From: Streptomyces morookaense
Lineage (GTDB): Bacteria > Actinomycetota > Actinomycetes > Streptomycetales > Streptomycetaceae
Length of the DNA stretch: 64,000 bases
Reading direction: 5' to 3'
Assembly (NCBI RefSeq): GCF_013030945.1
Contig: NZ_JABBXF010000054.1
Span: 1-64,000, forward strand
How positions within the stretch are numbered: position 1 is the stretch's first letter; each line of letters begins with the position of its first letter. Shown in pieces: positions 16,896 to 26,013 of this stretch. Under the pieces are notes generated by a model that searched no databases, had not been told where the DNA came from, and was given only the letters and a program-made list of their open reading frames with translations. Position numbers and translations under genes: made by a program.

Positions 16896-18164
16896 ATGCA
16901 GCTCTCCAGCTGGGGCACCACCATGTCCCGCCTGTCCGGCATCCGCAGCATCATGGACGACATCGCCGCCACGGCCGGCCGGCAGTCGGACGGCGCGTGG
17001 TGCAACCTCAGTCCGGGCAATCCGGCGCACATCCCGGAAGTCGTCGACACCTGGCGCCGCCTGGCCGGCGAGGCCCTGCACGAGGACTTCTTCACGGCCG
17101 GCGGCCAGTACGGTCCGTCGCGCGGTGCGAACGCGCTCGTCGACGCGGTCGTCCGGTACTTCAACGCCGCCTACGGATGGGAGATCGGCCCGGAGAACGT
17201 CGCCGTCGGCCCCGGCAGCCAGTTGCTCGCCTACATGGCCGTCAACGCCTTCACCGGCCCCGCGGCCGGCGGGGACCGCGAGCTGGTCCTGCCCTGTGTG
17301 CCGGACTACACCGGCTACCAGGGCCTGAGCATGGCCGAGGGCGGCACCGCGGGCGTCGAACCCGTGGTGGTGCACGAGGACGAGCGGCGCTTCCGGTACG
17401 CCGTCGATCTGGACGCCGTACGCCGCCGCACGTCCATGGGCGCGATGCTCATCTCCAGCCCGGGCAACCCGACGGGCCGCTGCCTCGACGCGGCCGAGCT
17501 GAACGGGCTGATCGCCATCGCCGAGGAGCGCGGTGTCCCGCTGATCGTCGACCACGCCTATGGGCAGCCCTTCCCCCGTGTCGTCGACGCGCCGTCGGCA
17601 CCGGTGTTCCACCCCCACGTCGTCAACTGCTTCACCTTCTCCAAGGCCGGACTGCCCGGCGAGCGACTCGGGTTCGCCATCGGCCCCGCCGAAGTGATCG
17701 ACGTCCTGGTGTCGTTCACGGCCAACGCGGCGCTGCACGCCCCGCAGCTCGTGCAGATGGCCGCCGCGCGGGCTCTCGACAGCGGCGAGATCGACGTCCT
17801 GGCGGCGAAGACCATCAACCCCTACTACCGGGCCAAGCGCCGCACGGCCGAGGAGCTGCTGCACGACCGCCTGCCGGAGTCCGTGGACTGGCGGCTGCAC
17901 TCCGGTGACGGAGGCATGTTCTGCTGGCTGTGGATCGACCATCCCTGGTTCGACGACCTCGACGCCTACCGCGCACTCAAGAACCGGCAGGTGTTCGTCG
18001 TGCCCGGACGGCACTTCTTCGTGCCCCCGCTCGACACGCCCTTCCTCGCCGGGCACGGCAGGCGCTGTGTCCGGCTGAGCCTGAGCGGCGAGGAGGACGT
18101 GATCGCCCGCGGGATCGCCCGCCTCGGCGAGGTGCTGACCGAGCTGCAGCGGAACGCCTCATGA
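16896..18164 (+). CDS. AvtA-like (valine-pyruvate) aminotransferase
   Basis: This 422-residue class I/II PLP-dependent transaminase resembles E. coli AvtA along its length: an early LSPGNPA.IPE motif, SSPGNPTG near 187-194, IVDHAYGQPFP with Asp219, FSKAGLPGERLGF with Lys250 as the PLP Schiff base, and the C-terminal VVPGRHFF. AvtA exchanges amino groups between alanine or valine and 2-oxo acids, including 2-oxobutyrate. Here it could aminate the 2-oxo acid made through the LeuA paralogue. It starts with ATG after GGGAACGG. Its stop overlaps the thioesterase start (ATGA). Confidence 0.85.
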   Translation: MQLSSWGTTMSRLSGIRSIMDDIAATAGRQSDGAWCNLSPGNPAHIPEVVDTWRRLAGEALHEDFFTAGGQYGPSRGANALVDAVVRYFNAAYGWEIGPENVAVGPGSQLLAYMAVNAFTGPAAGGDRELVLPCVPDYTGYQGLSMAEGGTAGVEPVVVHEDERRFRYAVDLDAVRRRTSMGAMLISSPGNPTGRCLDAAELNGLIAIAEERGVPLIVDHAYGQPFPRVVDAPSAPVFHPHVVNCFTFSKAGLPGERLGFAIGPAEVIDVLVSFTANAALHAPQLVQMAAARALDSGEIDVLAAKTINPYYRAKRRTAEELLHDRLPESVDWRLHSGDGGMFCWLWIDHPWFDDLDAYRALKNRQVFVVPGRHFFVPPLDTPFLAGHGRRCVRLSLSGEEDVIARGIARLGEVLTELQRNAS

Positions 18165-18946
18165 GTACGGGAAGGTGGCTGCGGCGCCATGCCGTCGAGG
18201 GCCGGCACACCGCCGCCCGGCTTGTGTGCTTCCCGCACGCCGGCGGCACGGCCGCCGCCTTCCAGGGCTGGCCCGCCCGGCTGCCCGCGGACGTCGAGAT
18301 CCTCGTGGTGCAGTACCCCGGCCGGCAGGACCGGATCGGTGAGCCGTGCATCGAGGACATGAGGGAGATGGCCGACCGCGTCACCGCGGAACTCCTCGAC
18401 CGCTGCGACGTGCCGCTGGTCCTCTTCGGCCACAGCATGGGCTCGGGCCTTGCCTACGAGGTGGCCGGACGACTGGAACGGGACCACGGGACCGTCGTCT
18501 CACGCCTGTTCGTCTCGGCCCGGACAGCACCCCACCACGTGCACGGCGAGAAGCGGCACCTGCTCTCCGACGAGGACCTCGTCGCCTCGATGCGATCCCT
18601 GGGCGGTCCGGACGCCGAGGTCTACGACCACCCGCAACTGCTGCCGCTCATCCTCCCGCCGCTCCGCGCGGACCTGCGCCTGCTGGACGCGTACCGGCCC
18701 GAGCGGGCCGGGCTGCCCCGGATCCAGGCCCCCGTCACCGCCTGCGGGGGCGACAGCGATCACACCTGCCCCACGGCCGACCTGGCCCTGTGGGAGGAAC
18801 TGACCACGGCGGGGGCCGAGGTTCGGATCTATCCCGGCGGGCATCACTTCCTGCGGACGCATGAGGCGGATGTGGCGGGCGTGGTGTCCAAACATCTGCT
18901 GACCCTGGTACAGACCCGAGGAGACACGACCCATGGCCCGTCCTGA
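18161..18946 (+). CDS. Type II thioesterase
   Basis: This 261-residue alpha/beta hydrolase of the GrsT type has CFPHAGGTAAAF near residue 23, VQYPGRQDR, the nucleophile motif GHSMGSG with Ser92, and GGHHFL with the catalytic His near the C terminus. Such enzymes release acyl groups from carrier proteins. With no NRPS module in the operon, this one may free the tailored amino acid rather than only edit, as proposed for CytC4. It is translationally coupled to the aminotransferase (ATGA) and overlaps the cupin gene by 14 bases. Confidence 0.9.
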   Translation: MSTGRWLRRHAVEGRHTAARLVCFPHAGGTAAAFQGWPARLPADVEILVVQYPGRQDRIGEPCIEDMREMADRVTAELLDRCDVPLVLFGHSMGSGLAYEVAGRLERDHGTVVSRLFVSARTAPHHVHGEKRHLLSDEDLVASMRSLGGPDAEVYDHPQLLPLILPPLRADLRLLDAYRPERAGLPRIQAPVTACGGDSDHTCPTADLALWEELTTAGAEVRIYPGGHHFLRTHEADVAGVVSKHLLTLVQTRGDTTHGPS

Positions 18947-19313
18947 CAAGCCGGTCAACCTGGCGGAGAAGCTCGAGAAACTGGAGGAACTCGACGCCTA
19001 CTGGACCCCGAGGACCGTCATGGAGGTGAACGGGCTCGAGCTGAAAGTCTCCAGGTTCAAGGGCGAGTTCGTCTGGCACAGCCACACCGAGGGCGACGAG
19101 CTCTTCCTCGTGCTCCGCGGCACGCTCACGATAGAACTGCGCGACCGGGACGCCGTGCGGCTGGGCCCCGGCGAGTTGTTCGTGGTCCCCAAAGGCGTCG
19201 AGCATCGGCCGGTGACCCCCGAGGGCTGCGACGTCGTCCTCCTGGACCCGGAGGGCGCACTGAACACGGGCGATGCGGGGGGCGCGCTGACACGCGACGC
19301 GGAGTGGCTCTGA
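18933..19313 (+). CDS. Small cupin protein
   Basis: This 126-residue single-domain cupin contains WHSHTEGDELFLVLRG (metal-binding His-x-His...Glu) and a second motif with GPGELFVVPKGVEH. Metal-binding residues are intact, so it may be an enzyme or a product-binding protein. It overlaps the thioesterase by 14 bases and is the last gene of the operon, followed by a strong hairpin. The reaction is unknown; acting on the halogenated amino acid after release is only a guess. Confidence 0.82.
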   Translation: MARPDKPVNLAEKLEKLEELDAYWTPRTVMEVNGLELKVSRFKGEFVWHSHTEGDELFLVLRGTLTIELRDRDAVRLGPGELFVVPKGVEHRPVTPEGCDVVLLDPEGALNTGDAGGALTRDAEWL

Positions 19314-19322
19314 TGCTGCATC

Positions 19323-19346
19323 GTCCCGGGGGGCAACCCCCGGGAC
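19323..19346. terminator. Bidirectional hairpin between the cupin gene and dasR
   Basis: A perfect 10-bp stem (GTCCCGGGGG with CCCCCGGGAC) closes a GCAA tetraloop, a stable GNRA type. It lies between convergent genes and marks the end of the biosynthetic operon. Confidence 0.8.
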
Positions 19347-19373
19347 CCCGGCCGGTCCTGGGTACGGGCCGTG

Positions 19374-20141
19374 CTACCCCGCCGGCCTCTGCAACCGTGC
19401 CACGAACTTGTAGCGGTCCCCCCGGTACACCGACCGTACCCACTCCACCGGCCGGCCCTCCGCGTCGAGCGAGTGGCGGGAGAGCATCAGCATCGGCAGG
19501 CCCACGTCCGTGCCCAGCAGGCCCGCCTCGCGCGGGGTCGCCAGGGACGTCTCGATGGTCTCCTCCGCCTCCGCCAGGTGCACGTCGTACACCTCCGCCA
19601 GCGCGGTGTACAGCGACGTGTACTTCACCAGGCTCCGGCGCAGGGCCGGAAACCGCTTCGCCGAGAGATGCGTCGTCTCGATGGCCATCGGCTCGCCGCT
19701 CGCCAGCCGCAGGCGTTCGATGCGCAGGACGCGTCCGCCCGGCACGATGTCCAGCAGCCCGGCCAGCCGGTCGTCCGCGGTGACGTAGCCGATGTCGAGG
19801 AGCTGCGAGGTGGGCTCCAGGCCCTGGGCCCGCATGTCCTCCGTGTAGGACGTCAGTTGGAGCGCCTGCGAGACCTTGGGTTTCGCGACGAATGTCCCCT
19901 TGCCCTGGATGCGTTCCAGTCGTCCCTCGACGACCAGTTCCTGTAGGGCCTGCCGCACGGTGGTGCGGGAGGTGTCGAATTCGGCGGCGAGTGTGCGCTC
20001 CGGCGGCACGGGAGTGCCCGGGGGCAAGGTTTCGGTCATCTCCAGCAAGTGACGTTTGAGGCGGTAGTACTTGGGAACGCGGGCCGTCCGCGCACTGCTC
20101 GCGGCGCCGCCGCTCTCCGCCGTACCACCCTCGGCTGCCAT
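19374..20141 (-). CDS. dasR: GntR/HutC-family global regulator DasR
   Basis: This 255-residue regulator of GlcNAc and chitin metabolism and of antibiotic onset is nearly identical to my recollection of S. coelicolor Das[17 protein letters not shown], the helix-turn-helix [38 protein letters not shown] and the C-terminal UTRA effector domain. DasR releases DNA when bound to GlcN-6-P or related phosphosugars. The start at 20141 is preceded by GGAAGG; an upstream in-frame start at 20177 is less likely. It is divergent from dasA with DasR boxes between. Confidence 0.95.
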   Translation of the reverse strand: MAAEGGTAESGGAASSARTARVPKYYRLKRHLLEMTETLPPGTPVPPERTLAAEFDTSRTTVRQALQELVVEGRLERIQGKGTFVAKPKVSQALQLTSYTEDMRAQGLEPTSQLLDIGYVTADDRLAGLLDIVPGGRVLRIERLRLASGEPMAIETTHLSAKRFPALRRSLVKYTSLYTALAEVYDVHLAEAEETIETSLATPREAGLLGTDVGLPMLMLSRHSLDAEGRPVEWVRSVYRGDRYKFVARLQRPAG

Positions 20142-20309
20142 GGCGTGCCTTCCCGAGTCCGTTCCTGCTGCCGTCACCGGCTCCTCCGTTTATCGCGGTC
20201 ACATGGTGGCACGGGCAGAGCCCGACAGGCCCGTGGACGACCGGGCCGGCCTCAGGTGTCGGTCCGGTAACGGAGCCGACAGCGACTCTTATACACCCTT
20301 GACACCCCA

Positions 20310-20325
20310 AAAGGTCTAGGCCAAG
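20310..20325. promoter_or_regulatory. DasR box (dre), weaker copy
   Basis: AAAGGTCTAGGCCAAG matches 11 of 16 positions of the known dre consensus ACTGGTCTAGACCACT, with the core GGTCTAG intact. It overlaps a possible promoter for dasA (TTGACA at 20299, CAAGCT at 20323), so binding would block initiation. Confidence 0.6.
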
Positions 20326-20333
20326 CTGCGGGC

Positions 20334-20349
20334 ACTGGTCTAAACCATT
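20334..20349. promoter_or_regulatory. DasR box (dre), strong copy
   Basis: ACTGGTCTAAACCATT matches 14 of 16 positions of the dre consensus. It lies 33 bp upstream of the dasA start and 24 bp from the weaker copy, allowing two DasR dimers to bind near the dasA promoter. Confidence 0.85.
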
Positions 20350-20381
20350 AAAGACCACATTCGGTCCCTGAGGAGAGTGCC

Positions 20382-21653
20382 GTGAGGCGAGGGCTCATAG
20401 CGGCGACGGGAGTCGCGGCAATGTTGGTGAGTGTTGCTGCCTGTGGGTCCAGCGACAGTGACAAGGATTCGGGTGGAAACGGTTCCCGGGCGAAGAGTCT
20501 GACCGTCTGGTTCATGGACGGCTCGAATCCGCCGGGCTGGACCAAGTCCGTACAGGCCGAATTCGAACAGAAGACGGGCGCCAAGCTGGACATCCAGGTC
20601 CAGAAGTGGAACGGCATCCAGCAGAAGCTCACCACCGCCCTGTCCGAGTCCGCTCCGCCGGACGTCGTCGAAGTGGGCAACACCCAGACCTCCTTCTACG
20701 CGCAGACGGGCGGCATCGCCGACCTCGGCGACCTGAAGAAGGAGATCGGCGCCGACTGGACCGATTCCCTCAACAAGCCGTCCGTCTTCGAGGGCAAGCA
20801 GTACGCCGCCCCCTGGTACGCCGCCAGCCGCGTCGTCATCTACAACAAGAAGATCTGGGCCGACGCCGGCATCACGGACACGCCGAAGACGCGCGCCGAA
20901 TTCTTCAAGGACCTCGACGCCATTCAGAAGAAGGGCGACGCCGAGCCGCTCTATCTGCCCGGCCAGAACTGGTACTTCTTCGACGGCCTGACCATCGGCA
21001 CCGGTGCCGACCTGGTGAAGAAGGACGGCAGCAAGTACGTCTCCAACCTCGGCGACCCCAAGGTCGCCAAGGCCATGGACATCTACAAGCAGTACCAGGC
21101 CTTCAGCAAGGCCCCCAAGGACAAGGACGAGGCCACCCCGCAGCAGGCCGACGTCTTCGCCAAGGGGAAGACCGGCGCCTTCATCGGCATGGGCTGGGAG
21201 GCGGCCACCGCCATCAAGGCGAACCCGGAGATCGAGAAGGAGATCGGCTACTTCACCATTCCCGGTGAGACGGCCGACAAGCCCGAGGGCGTCTTCCTCG
21301 GCGGCTCCAACCTCGCGGTCGCCGAGGGCAGCAAGAAGAAGGAACTCGCCAAGGAATTCCTGAAGATCGCGCTGTCCGACAAGAACGAGGCCGCGCTGTC
21401 CAAGGAGGTCGGCTCGATCCCCAACAAGGACTCCCTGCTCTCCAGCGTCAAGGGCAACCCGGCCGCCGAGGCCGCGGCACCCGCCGCCAAGGGCGGCGGC
21501 ACCACCCCGCTCATCCCCGAATGGGCCGCCGTCGAGAACGCGCCGAACCCCATCAAGGCCTATATGACGGCCGTCCTCGAAGGAAAGTCCGCGGACGAGG
21601 CCGCCAAGCAGGTCGAGGGCGACATGAACAAGCGCCTCAGCCAGAAGCAGTGA
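20382..21653 (+). CDS. dasA: Chitobiose ABC transporter solute-binding lipoprotein DasA
   Basis: This 423-residue family 1 solute-binding protein binds N,N'-diacetylchitobiose outside the membrane and delivers it to DasBC; the ATPase (MsiK) is encoded elsewhere. The lipobox VAAC places the lipid-modified Cys at residue 21. The sugar-binding fold begins with SLTVWFMDGSNPPGW. The GTG start at 20382 follows AGGAGAG. It is divergent from dasR and preceded by two DasR boxes. The order dasA-dasB-dasC-dasD matches S. coelicolor. Confidence 0.93.
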   Translation: MRRGLIAATGVAAMLVSVAACGSSDSDKDSGGNGSRAKSLTVWFMDGSNPPGWTKSVQAEFEQKTGAKLDIQVQKWNGIQQKLTTALSESAPPDVVEVGNTQTSFYAQTGGIADLGDLKKEIGADWTDSLNKPSVFEGKQYAAPWYAASRVVIYNKKIWADAGITDTPKTRAEFFKDLDAIQKKGDAEPLYLPGQNWYFFDGLTIGTGADLVKKDGSKYVSNLGDPKVAKAMDIYKQYQAFSKAPKDKDEATPQQADVFAKGKTGAFIGMGWEAATAIKANPEIEKEIGYFTIPGETADKPEGVFLGGSNLAVAEGSKKKELAKEFLKIALSDKNEAALSKEVGSIPNKDSLLSSVKGNPAAEAAAPAAKGGGTTPLIPEWAAVENAPNPIKAYMTAVLEGKSADEAAKQVEGDMNKRLSQKQ

Positions 21654-21732
21654 TCCGGTGGGGTTGTGCGGTGCGAATCGCACAACCCCGGCAGCACGCA
21701 CCACAGTTCTACAGGGGAGATGGCGGACGACG

Positions 21733-22707
21733 ATGTCAGCTCAGACCGAAGAGGCGGCCGTGACCGCCCCCCGGACCGGCAAAGGCGGCGCCCCGCCGCC
21801 CGGCACACCGTCCCGCAGGGCCGCAACCGCCGCCCCCTATCTGCTGATTCTCCCCGCAGCCGCCGTCATCGTCCTGCTGCTCGGCTGGACCCTGGTGAAG
21901 AACGGCATGCTGTCGTTCCAGAACCTCAACCCGCGCCAGCTGATCCGGCACGTCACCGAGTGGAACGGCGGCGAGAACTACACCAGGACGCTGGGGAGTT
22001 CCGAGTTCTGGCGCGTCACCGGCAGGTCCGTCGCCTTCACCGCGGCCAACGTCGTCCTCATCATGGTGCTCGGCTGCCTCGTCGGGCTGCTGCTCGCCCG
22101 GCTCGGCAAGAAGATGCGGCTGCTGCTCTCGCTCGGCCTCGTCCTCGCCTGGGCCATGCCGGTCGTCGCCGCCACCACCGTCTTCCAGTGGCTGTTCGAC
22201 CAGCGCTTCGGCGTCGTCAACTACCTGCTGGACCAGCTCGGCCGGCACTCCATGCACGGCTACAACTGGACCAGCGGCCAGCTCTCCACCTTCTTCGTGA
22301 TCACCGTCCTGATCGTCTGGCAGTCCATCCCCTTCGTGGCGATCAACCTCTACGCGGCGACGACCACGATCCCCAAGGAGCTCTACGAGGCCGCCTCGCT
22401 GGACGGCGCGGGCACCTGGACCACGTTCACCTCGGTGACCTTCCCCTTCCTCAGGCCCTTCTTCCTCGCGACGACCTTCCTCGAAGTCATCTGGGTCTTC
22501 AAGGCGTTCACCCAGGTCTTCGCGATCAACGAGGGCGGCCCCGACCGGCTCACCGAGACCCTGCCCGTCTACGCCTTCGTCGAGGGCATGGGCAACCAGC
22601 ACTTCGGCATGGGCGCCGCGATCTCCATCCTCACCATCGTGATCCTGCTCGCCCTGACCGCGTACTACCTGCGCATCGTGCTCAAGCAAGAGGAGGACGA
22701 ACTGTGA
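21733..22707 (+). CDS. dasB: Chitobiose ABC transporter permease DasB
   Basis: This 324-residue MalF-type inner-membrane permease has six predicted transmembrane segments. The EAA loop (YEAASLDGAGTWTTF) contacts the ATPase. The ATG at 21733 was chosen by homology and the GGGGAG at about 12 bases; the open frame extends further but not convincingly. The 79-bp gap from dasA contains no obvious terminator. Its stop overlaps the dasC start (GTGA). Confidence 0.92.
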   Translation: MSAQTEEAAVTAPRTGKGGAPPPGTPSRRAATAAPYLLILPAAAVIVLLLGWTLVKNGMLSFQNLNPRQLIRHVTEWNGGENYTRTLGSSEFWRVTGRSVAFTAANVVLIMVLGCLVGLLLARLGKKMRLLLSLGLVLAWAMPVVAATTVFQWLFDQRFGVVNYLLDQLGRHSMHGYNWTSGQLSTFFVITVLIVWQSIPFVAINLYAATTTIPKELYEAASLDGAGTWTTFTSVTFPFLRPFFLATTFLEVIWVFKAFTQVFAINEGGPDRLTETLPVYAFVEGMGNQHFGMGAAISILTIVILLALTAYYLRIVLKQEEDEL

Positions 22708-23534
22708 GGCGCTCACTGCTCGGCCGCATCTGGCCCGGGGCGACGGCGGCCGTCCTGTTCGTCGTCTTCGCCTTCCCCGTGTACTGGATGTTCGCCACGG
22801 CCTTCAAGGCCAACAAGGACATCGTCAGCGACACCCCCGTCTGGTTCCCCAAGGCCCCCACGCTCGGCCACTTCACCAAGGCCGTGCACGCCGACGGCTT
22901 CTGGACGTTCGTCGGCAACTCCTTCACCGTCACCCTGATCGCCGTCGGGCTCTCGCTCGTCATCGCGCTGCTGGCGTCCTTCGCCGTCGCCCGCATGCGC
23001 TTCAAGGGGCGCAAGAGCTTCATCCTCGTGATGATGATGGCCCAGATGGCCCCCTGGGAGGTCATGGTCATCGCCTACTACATGATCGTGCGCGATGCGG
23101 AGATGCTGAACAGCCTGGTGCCGCTCACCGCCATCTACACCGTCATGGTGCTGCCCTTCACCGTCCTGACGCTGCGCGGCTATGTTGCCGCCGTGCCCAA
23201 GGAGCTGGAGGAGTCGGCCATGGTGGACGGCTGCACGCGCACGCAGGCGTTCGTCCGGGTGATCTTCCCGCTGCTGGCGCCCGGCCTGATGGCCACCTCG
23301 CTCTTCGGCTTCATCACCGTCTGGAACGAGTTCCCGATGGTCCTCATCCTCAACAAGGACCCCGGCTCCCAGACGCTGCCGCTCTGGCTCACCGGCTTCC
23401 GCAGCACCTTCGGCGACGACTGGGGGGCCACCATGGCCGCCTCCTCGCTCTTCGCCGTCCCCATCCTCGTCCTCTTCGTCATCCTCCAGCGCAAGGCGGT
23501 CGGAGGCCTCACCTCCGGCGCAGTGAAGGGTTAG
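22704..23534 (+). CDS. dasC: Chitobiose ABC transporter permease DasC
   Basis: This 276-residue MalG-type permease has six predicted membrane segments and an EAA loop reading LEESAMVDGCTRTQAF. It pairs with DasB to form the channel for chitobiose. The GTG start overlaps the dasB TGA, implying translational coupling. Ten bases separate it from dasD. Confidence 0.92.
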   Translation: MRRSLLGRIWPGATAAVLFVVFAFPVYWMFATAFKANKDIVSDTPVWFPKAPTLGHFTKAVHADGFWTFVGNSFTVTLIAVGLSLVIALLASFAVARMRFKGRKSFILVMMMAQMAPWEVMVIAYYMIVRDAEMLNSLVPLTAIYTVMVLPFTVLTLRGYVAAVPKELEESAMVDGCTRTQAFVRVIFPLLAPGLMATSLFGFITVWNEFPMVLILNKDPGSQTLPLWLTGFRSTFGDDWGATMAASSLFAVPILVLFVILQRKAVGGLTSGAVKG

Positions 23535-23544
23535 CACTGCATCC

Positions 23545-25017
23545 ATGGACACGCTCACGCGCGACGCCCTGACCGTTCTCCAGCCCGGCTTCACCGGCAC
23601 CACCGCTCCCGACTGGCTGCTGCGCCGGCTCGGCGAGGGCCTGGCCTCCGTAGGACTGTTCGGCCGCAACATCGAGTCGCCGGAGCAACTCGCGGCACTG
23701 ACCGCGCAGTTGCGGGCGGAGTATCCGGATGTCCTCGTCGCCATCGACGAGGAGGGCGGCGACGTCACCCGCCTCGAAGTCCGCACCGGCTCCTCCTTCC
23801 CCGGCAACCTCGCCCTGGGCGCCGTCGACGACACCGAGCTCACCCGGGCCGTCGCCCGCGAACTCGGCCGCCGGCTCGCCGCCTGCGGCGTCAACCTCAA
23901 CTGGGCGCCCTCCGCGGACGTCAACTCCGACCCCGACAACCCGGTCATCGGCGTACGGTCCTTCGGCGCCGACCCGCAGCTGGTCGCCCGGCACACCGCG
24001 GCCTATGTCGAGGGCCTGCAGTCCGCCGGGGTCGCCGCGTGCACCAAGCACTTCCCGGGGCACGGCGACACCGCCGTCGACTCGCACCACGACATGCCGC
24101 GCATCGACGCGGACCTCGGCACGCTCCACGCCCGCGAACTGGTGCCGTTCCGGGCAGCGGTGGCCGCCGGCACCAAGGCGGTGATGAGCGCGCACATCCT
24201 GCTGCCCGCCCTCGACCCGCAGCTGCCGGCCACGCTCAGCCCGGCCGCGCTGCACGGCCTGCTGCGGGCCCCCGTCGCCGACGGGGGACTCGGCTTCGAC
24301 GGCCTGATCGTCACCGACGGCATGGAGATGCGGGCCGTCGCGGGCACGTACGGCATCGGGCGGGGGAGCGTCATGGCCATCGCCGCGGGCGCCGACGCGA
24401 TCTGCGTCGGGGGCGGACTGGCCGACGAGGACACCGTGCTGCGGCTGCGCGACGCGCTCGTCGACGCGGTGCGGGGCGGTGAACTGGCGGAGGAACGGCT
24501 CGCCGACGCGGCGGCGCGGGTACGGGCGCTGGTGGCGCCGGTCGGCACGCCGCCCGTTCCGGCGGCCCCCGGGATCGGCCTTGCGGCCGCCCGCCGGGCG
24601 CTGCGGGTCACGGCGGCGCCGGGCTGGAAACCGCTGGACGGGGCCGTGTACGTGGCGGCGTTCGCGCCGGTGGCGAACATCGCCGTGGGCGACGAGACAC
24701 CGTGGGGCGTGGGCGCCGAACTGGCCCGGCTGCTGCCGGGCACGACGACGGCGACGTACGGGCCCGGGGCGGACGCGGCCACGGTTCTGGCGGCTGCCGG
24801 GAACCGCCGCGTGGTGGCCGTCGTCCGCGACGTCCACCGCCACCCGTGGATGGCGGATGCGCTGCGCGCGCTGCTGACGGCGCGCCCGGACACGGCAGTG
24901 GTGGAGATGGGCCTCAACCAGGCGCCTCCGGCGGGTGCGTTGCACGTTGCCACTCATGGCGCGGCCCGCGTCTGCGGCACGGCCGCCGCGGAAACACTGG
25001 TGCGGGGCGCCCCGTAA
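23545..25017 (+). CDS. dasD: Family 3 beta-N-acetylglucosaminidase DasD
   Basis: This 490-residue cytoplasmic glycoside hydrolase should split chitobiose into GlcNAc units after uptake. The GH3 signature KHFPGHGDTAVDSHHDMP (about 166-183) carries the Asp-His dyad of NagZ-type enzymes, and VTDGMEM holds the nucleophile Asp. The last 120 residues form a second domain of the GH3 C-terminal type. No signal peptide is present, in line with intracellular action. It follows dasC by 10 bp and is convergent with nagB. Confidence 0.9.
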   Translation: MDTLTRDALTVLQPGFTGTTAPDWLLRRLGEGLASVGLFGRNIESPEQLAALTAQLRAEYPDVLVAIDEEGGDVTRLEVRTGSSFPGNLALGAVDDTELTRAVARELGRRLAACGVNLNWAPSADVNSDPDNPVIGVRSFGADPQLVARHTAAYVEGLQSAGVAACTKHFPGHGDTAVDSHHDMPRIDADLGTLHARELVPFRAAVAAGTKAVMSAHILLPALDPQLPATLSPAALHGLLRAPVADGGLGFDGLIVTDGMEMRAVAGTYGIGRGSVMAIAAGADAICVGGGLADEDTVLRLRDALVDAVRGGELAEERLADAAARVRALVAPVGTPPVPAAPGIGLAAARRALRVTAAPGWKPLDGAVYVAAFAPVANIAVGDETPWGVGAELARLLPGTTTATYGPGADAATVLAAAGNRRVVAVVRDVHRHPWMADALRALLTARPDTAVVEMGLNQAPPAGALHVATHGAARVCGTAAAETLVRGAP

Positions 25018-25046
25018 GGGGCGCTGGGAGGTGCCCCCAGCGCCCC
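25018..25046. terminator. Hairpin between dasD and nagB
   Basis: An 11-bp perfect stem (GGGGCGCTGGG with CCCAGCGCCCC) with a 7-base loop starts right after the dasD stop. A second C/G-rich inverted element follows to about 25079 before nagB. The sequence belongs to the dispersed CCCCAGCGCCCC/GGGGCGC repeat family seen elsewhere in the window. Confidence 0.7.
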
Positions 25047-25079
25047 TGCGGGGCGCACCTGGTCGCGCGGGACCAGGGG

Positions 25080-25865
25080 CTAAAGCCCCTGCCAGGTCGG
25101 CTTGTTGGTGTACGTGTGGCGGAAGTAGTCCGCCAGCTTCAGCTTCGAGGCCGCGGCCTCGTCCACCACAACCGTCGCATGCGGATGCAGCTGCAGCGCC
25201 GACGCCGGGACCACGGCCGCCACCGGCCCCTCCACGCTCTGCGCGACAGCGTCCGCCTTGCCCTCGCCCGTCGCGAGCAGCACCAGGTGACGGGCCTCCA
25301 GGATGGTGCCGATGCCCTGGGTGATGACGTGGTGCGGCACCTGGTCGATGTCGCCGTCGAAGAAGCGCGCGTTGTCGACGCGCGTCTGTTCCGTCAGCGT
25401 CTTGATGCGGGTGCGCGAAGCGAGCGAGGAGCACGGCTCGTTGAAGCCGATGTGCCCGTCGGTGCCGATGCCGAGCAGCTGCAGATCCACGCCGCCGGCC
25501 TCGGAGAGCGCGCGGTCGTACGCCTCGCAGGCCGCCTGGACGTCCGCGGCGGTGCCGTCGGGGCCCATGAACGAGTCCGCGGTCAGGCCGAGCGGCTCGA
25601 CGACCTGGCGCAGCACGGTGGAGCGGTAGGACTCGGGGTGGTCGGCGGGCAGCCCGACGTATTCGTCGAGCTGGCAGATGCGGGCCCGCGAGGCGTCCAC
25701 CGCTCCGGCCCGGACCTTGCCGGCGAGCGCCTCGTAGACGGGCAGCGGCGTCGAGCCGGTGGCCACACCGAGCAGGGCGTCGGGCTTGCGGCGCAGCAGA
25801 GCGGCCATGGCCTCGGCGATGATCTCGCCGCCTGCCTTGGCGTCCGGGACGATGACAACTTCCAC
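25080..25865 (-). CDS. nagB: Glucosamine-6-phosphate deaminase NagB
   Basis: This 261-residue enzyme converts GlcN-6-P to fructose-6-P and ammonia, feeding chitin-derived sugar into glycolysis and lowering the DasR effector. Motifs include ATGSTPLPVYE (phosphate binding), LDEYVGL with the catalytic Asp, and GIGTDGHIGFNEP. The GTG start at 25865 gives the family N terminus VEVVIV; the longer frame to 25913 would run into the DasR box. A box lies 24 bp upstream. Confidence 0.93.
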   Translation of the reverse strand: MEVVIVPDAKAGGEIIAEAMAALLRRKPDALLGVATGSTPLPVYEALAGKVRAGAVDASRARICQLDEYVGLPADHPESYRSTVLRQVVEPLGLTADSFMGPDGTAADVQAACEAYDRALSEAGGVDLQLLGIGTDGHIGFNEPCSSLASRTRIKTLTEQTRVDNARFFDGDIDQVPHHVITQGIGTILEARHLVLLATGEGKADAVAQSVEGPVAAVVPASALQLHPHATVVVDEAAASKLKLADYFRHTYTNKPTWQGL

Positions 25866-25888
25866 GCTGGGCCTGCCGATCTGGAGAG

Positions 25889-25904
25889 GGTGGTATAGAC
25901 CAAT
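25889..25904. promoter_or_regulatory. DasR box upstream of nagB
   Basis: Read on the minus strand it is ATTGGTCTATACCACC, matching 13 of 16 dre consensus positions. It is 24 bp from the nagB start, so DasR should repress nagB directly. Confidence 0.75.
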
Positions 25905-26013
25905 TCTAACCATCTGGTGGCCGCAGCGCCCGGCCGGGACCCTCGGCCCGGCCGGCGCCGCGGCCGGTCGCTCCGCCCCCTGTGCGGGAGGGGCGGGCTC
26001 TTTGCCTTTTCAT

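Noticed and set aside
18933-18946. The 14-base overlap of thioesterase and cupin genes as a possible frameshift
   Set aside because: Both proteins are complete with their own motifs; short overlaps are normal in Streptomyces operons.
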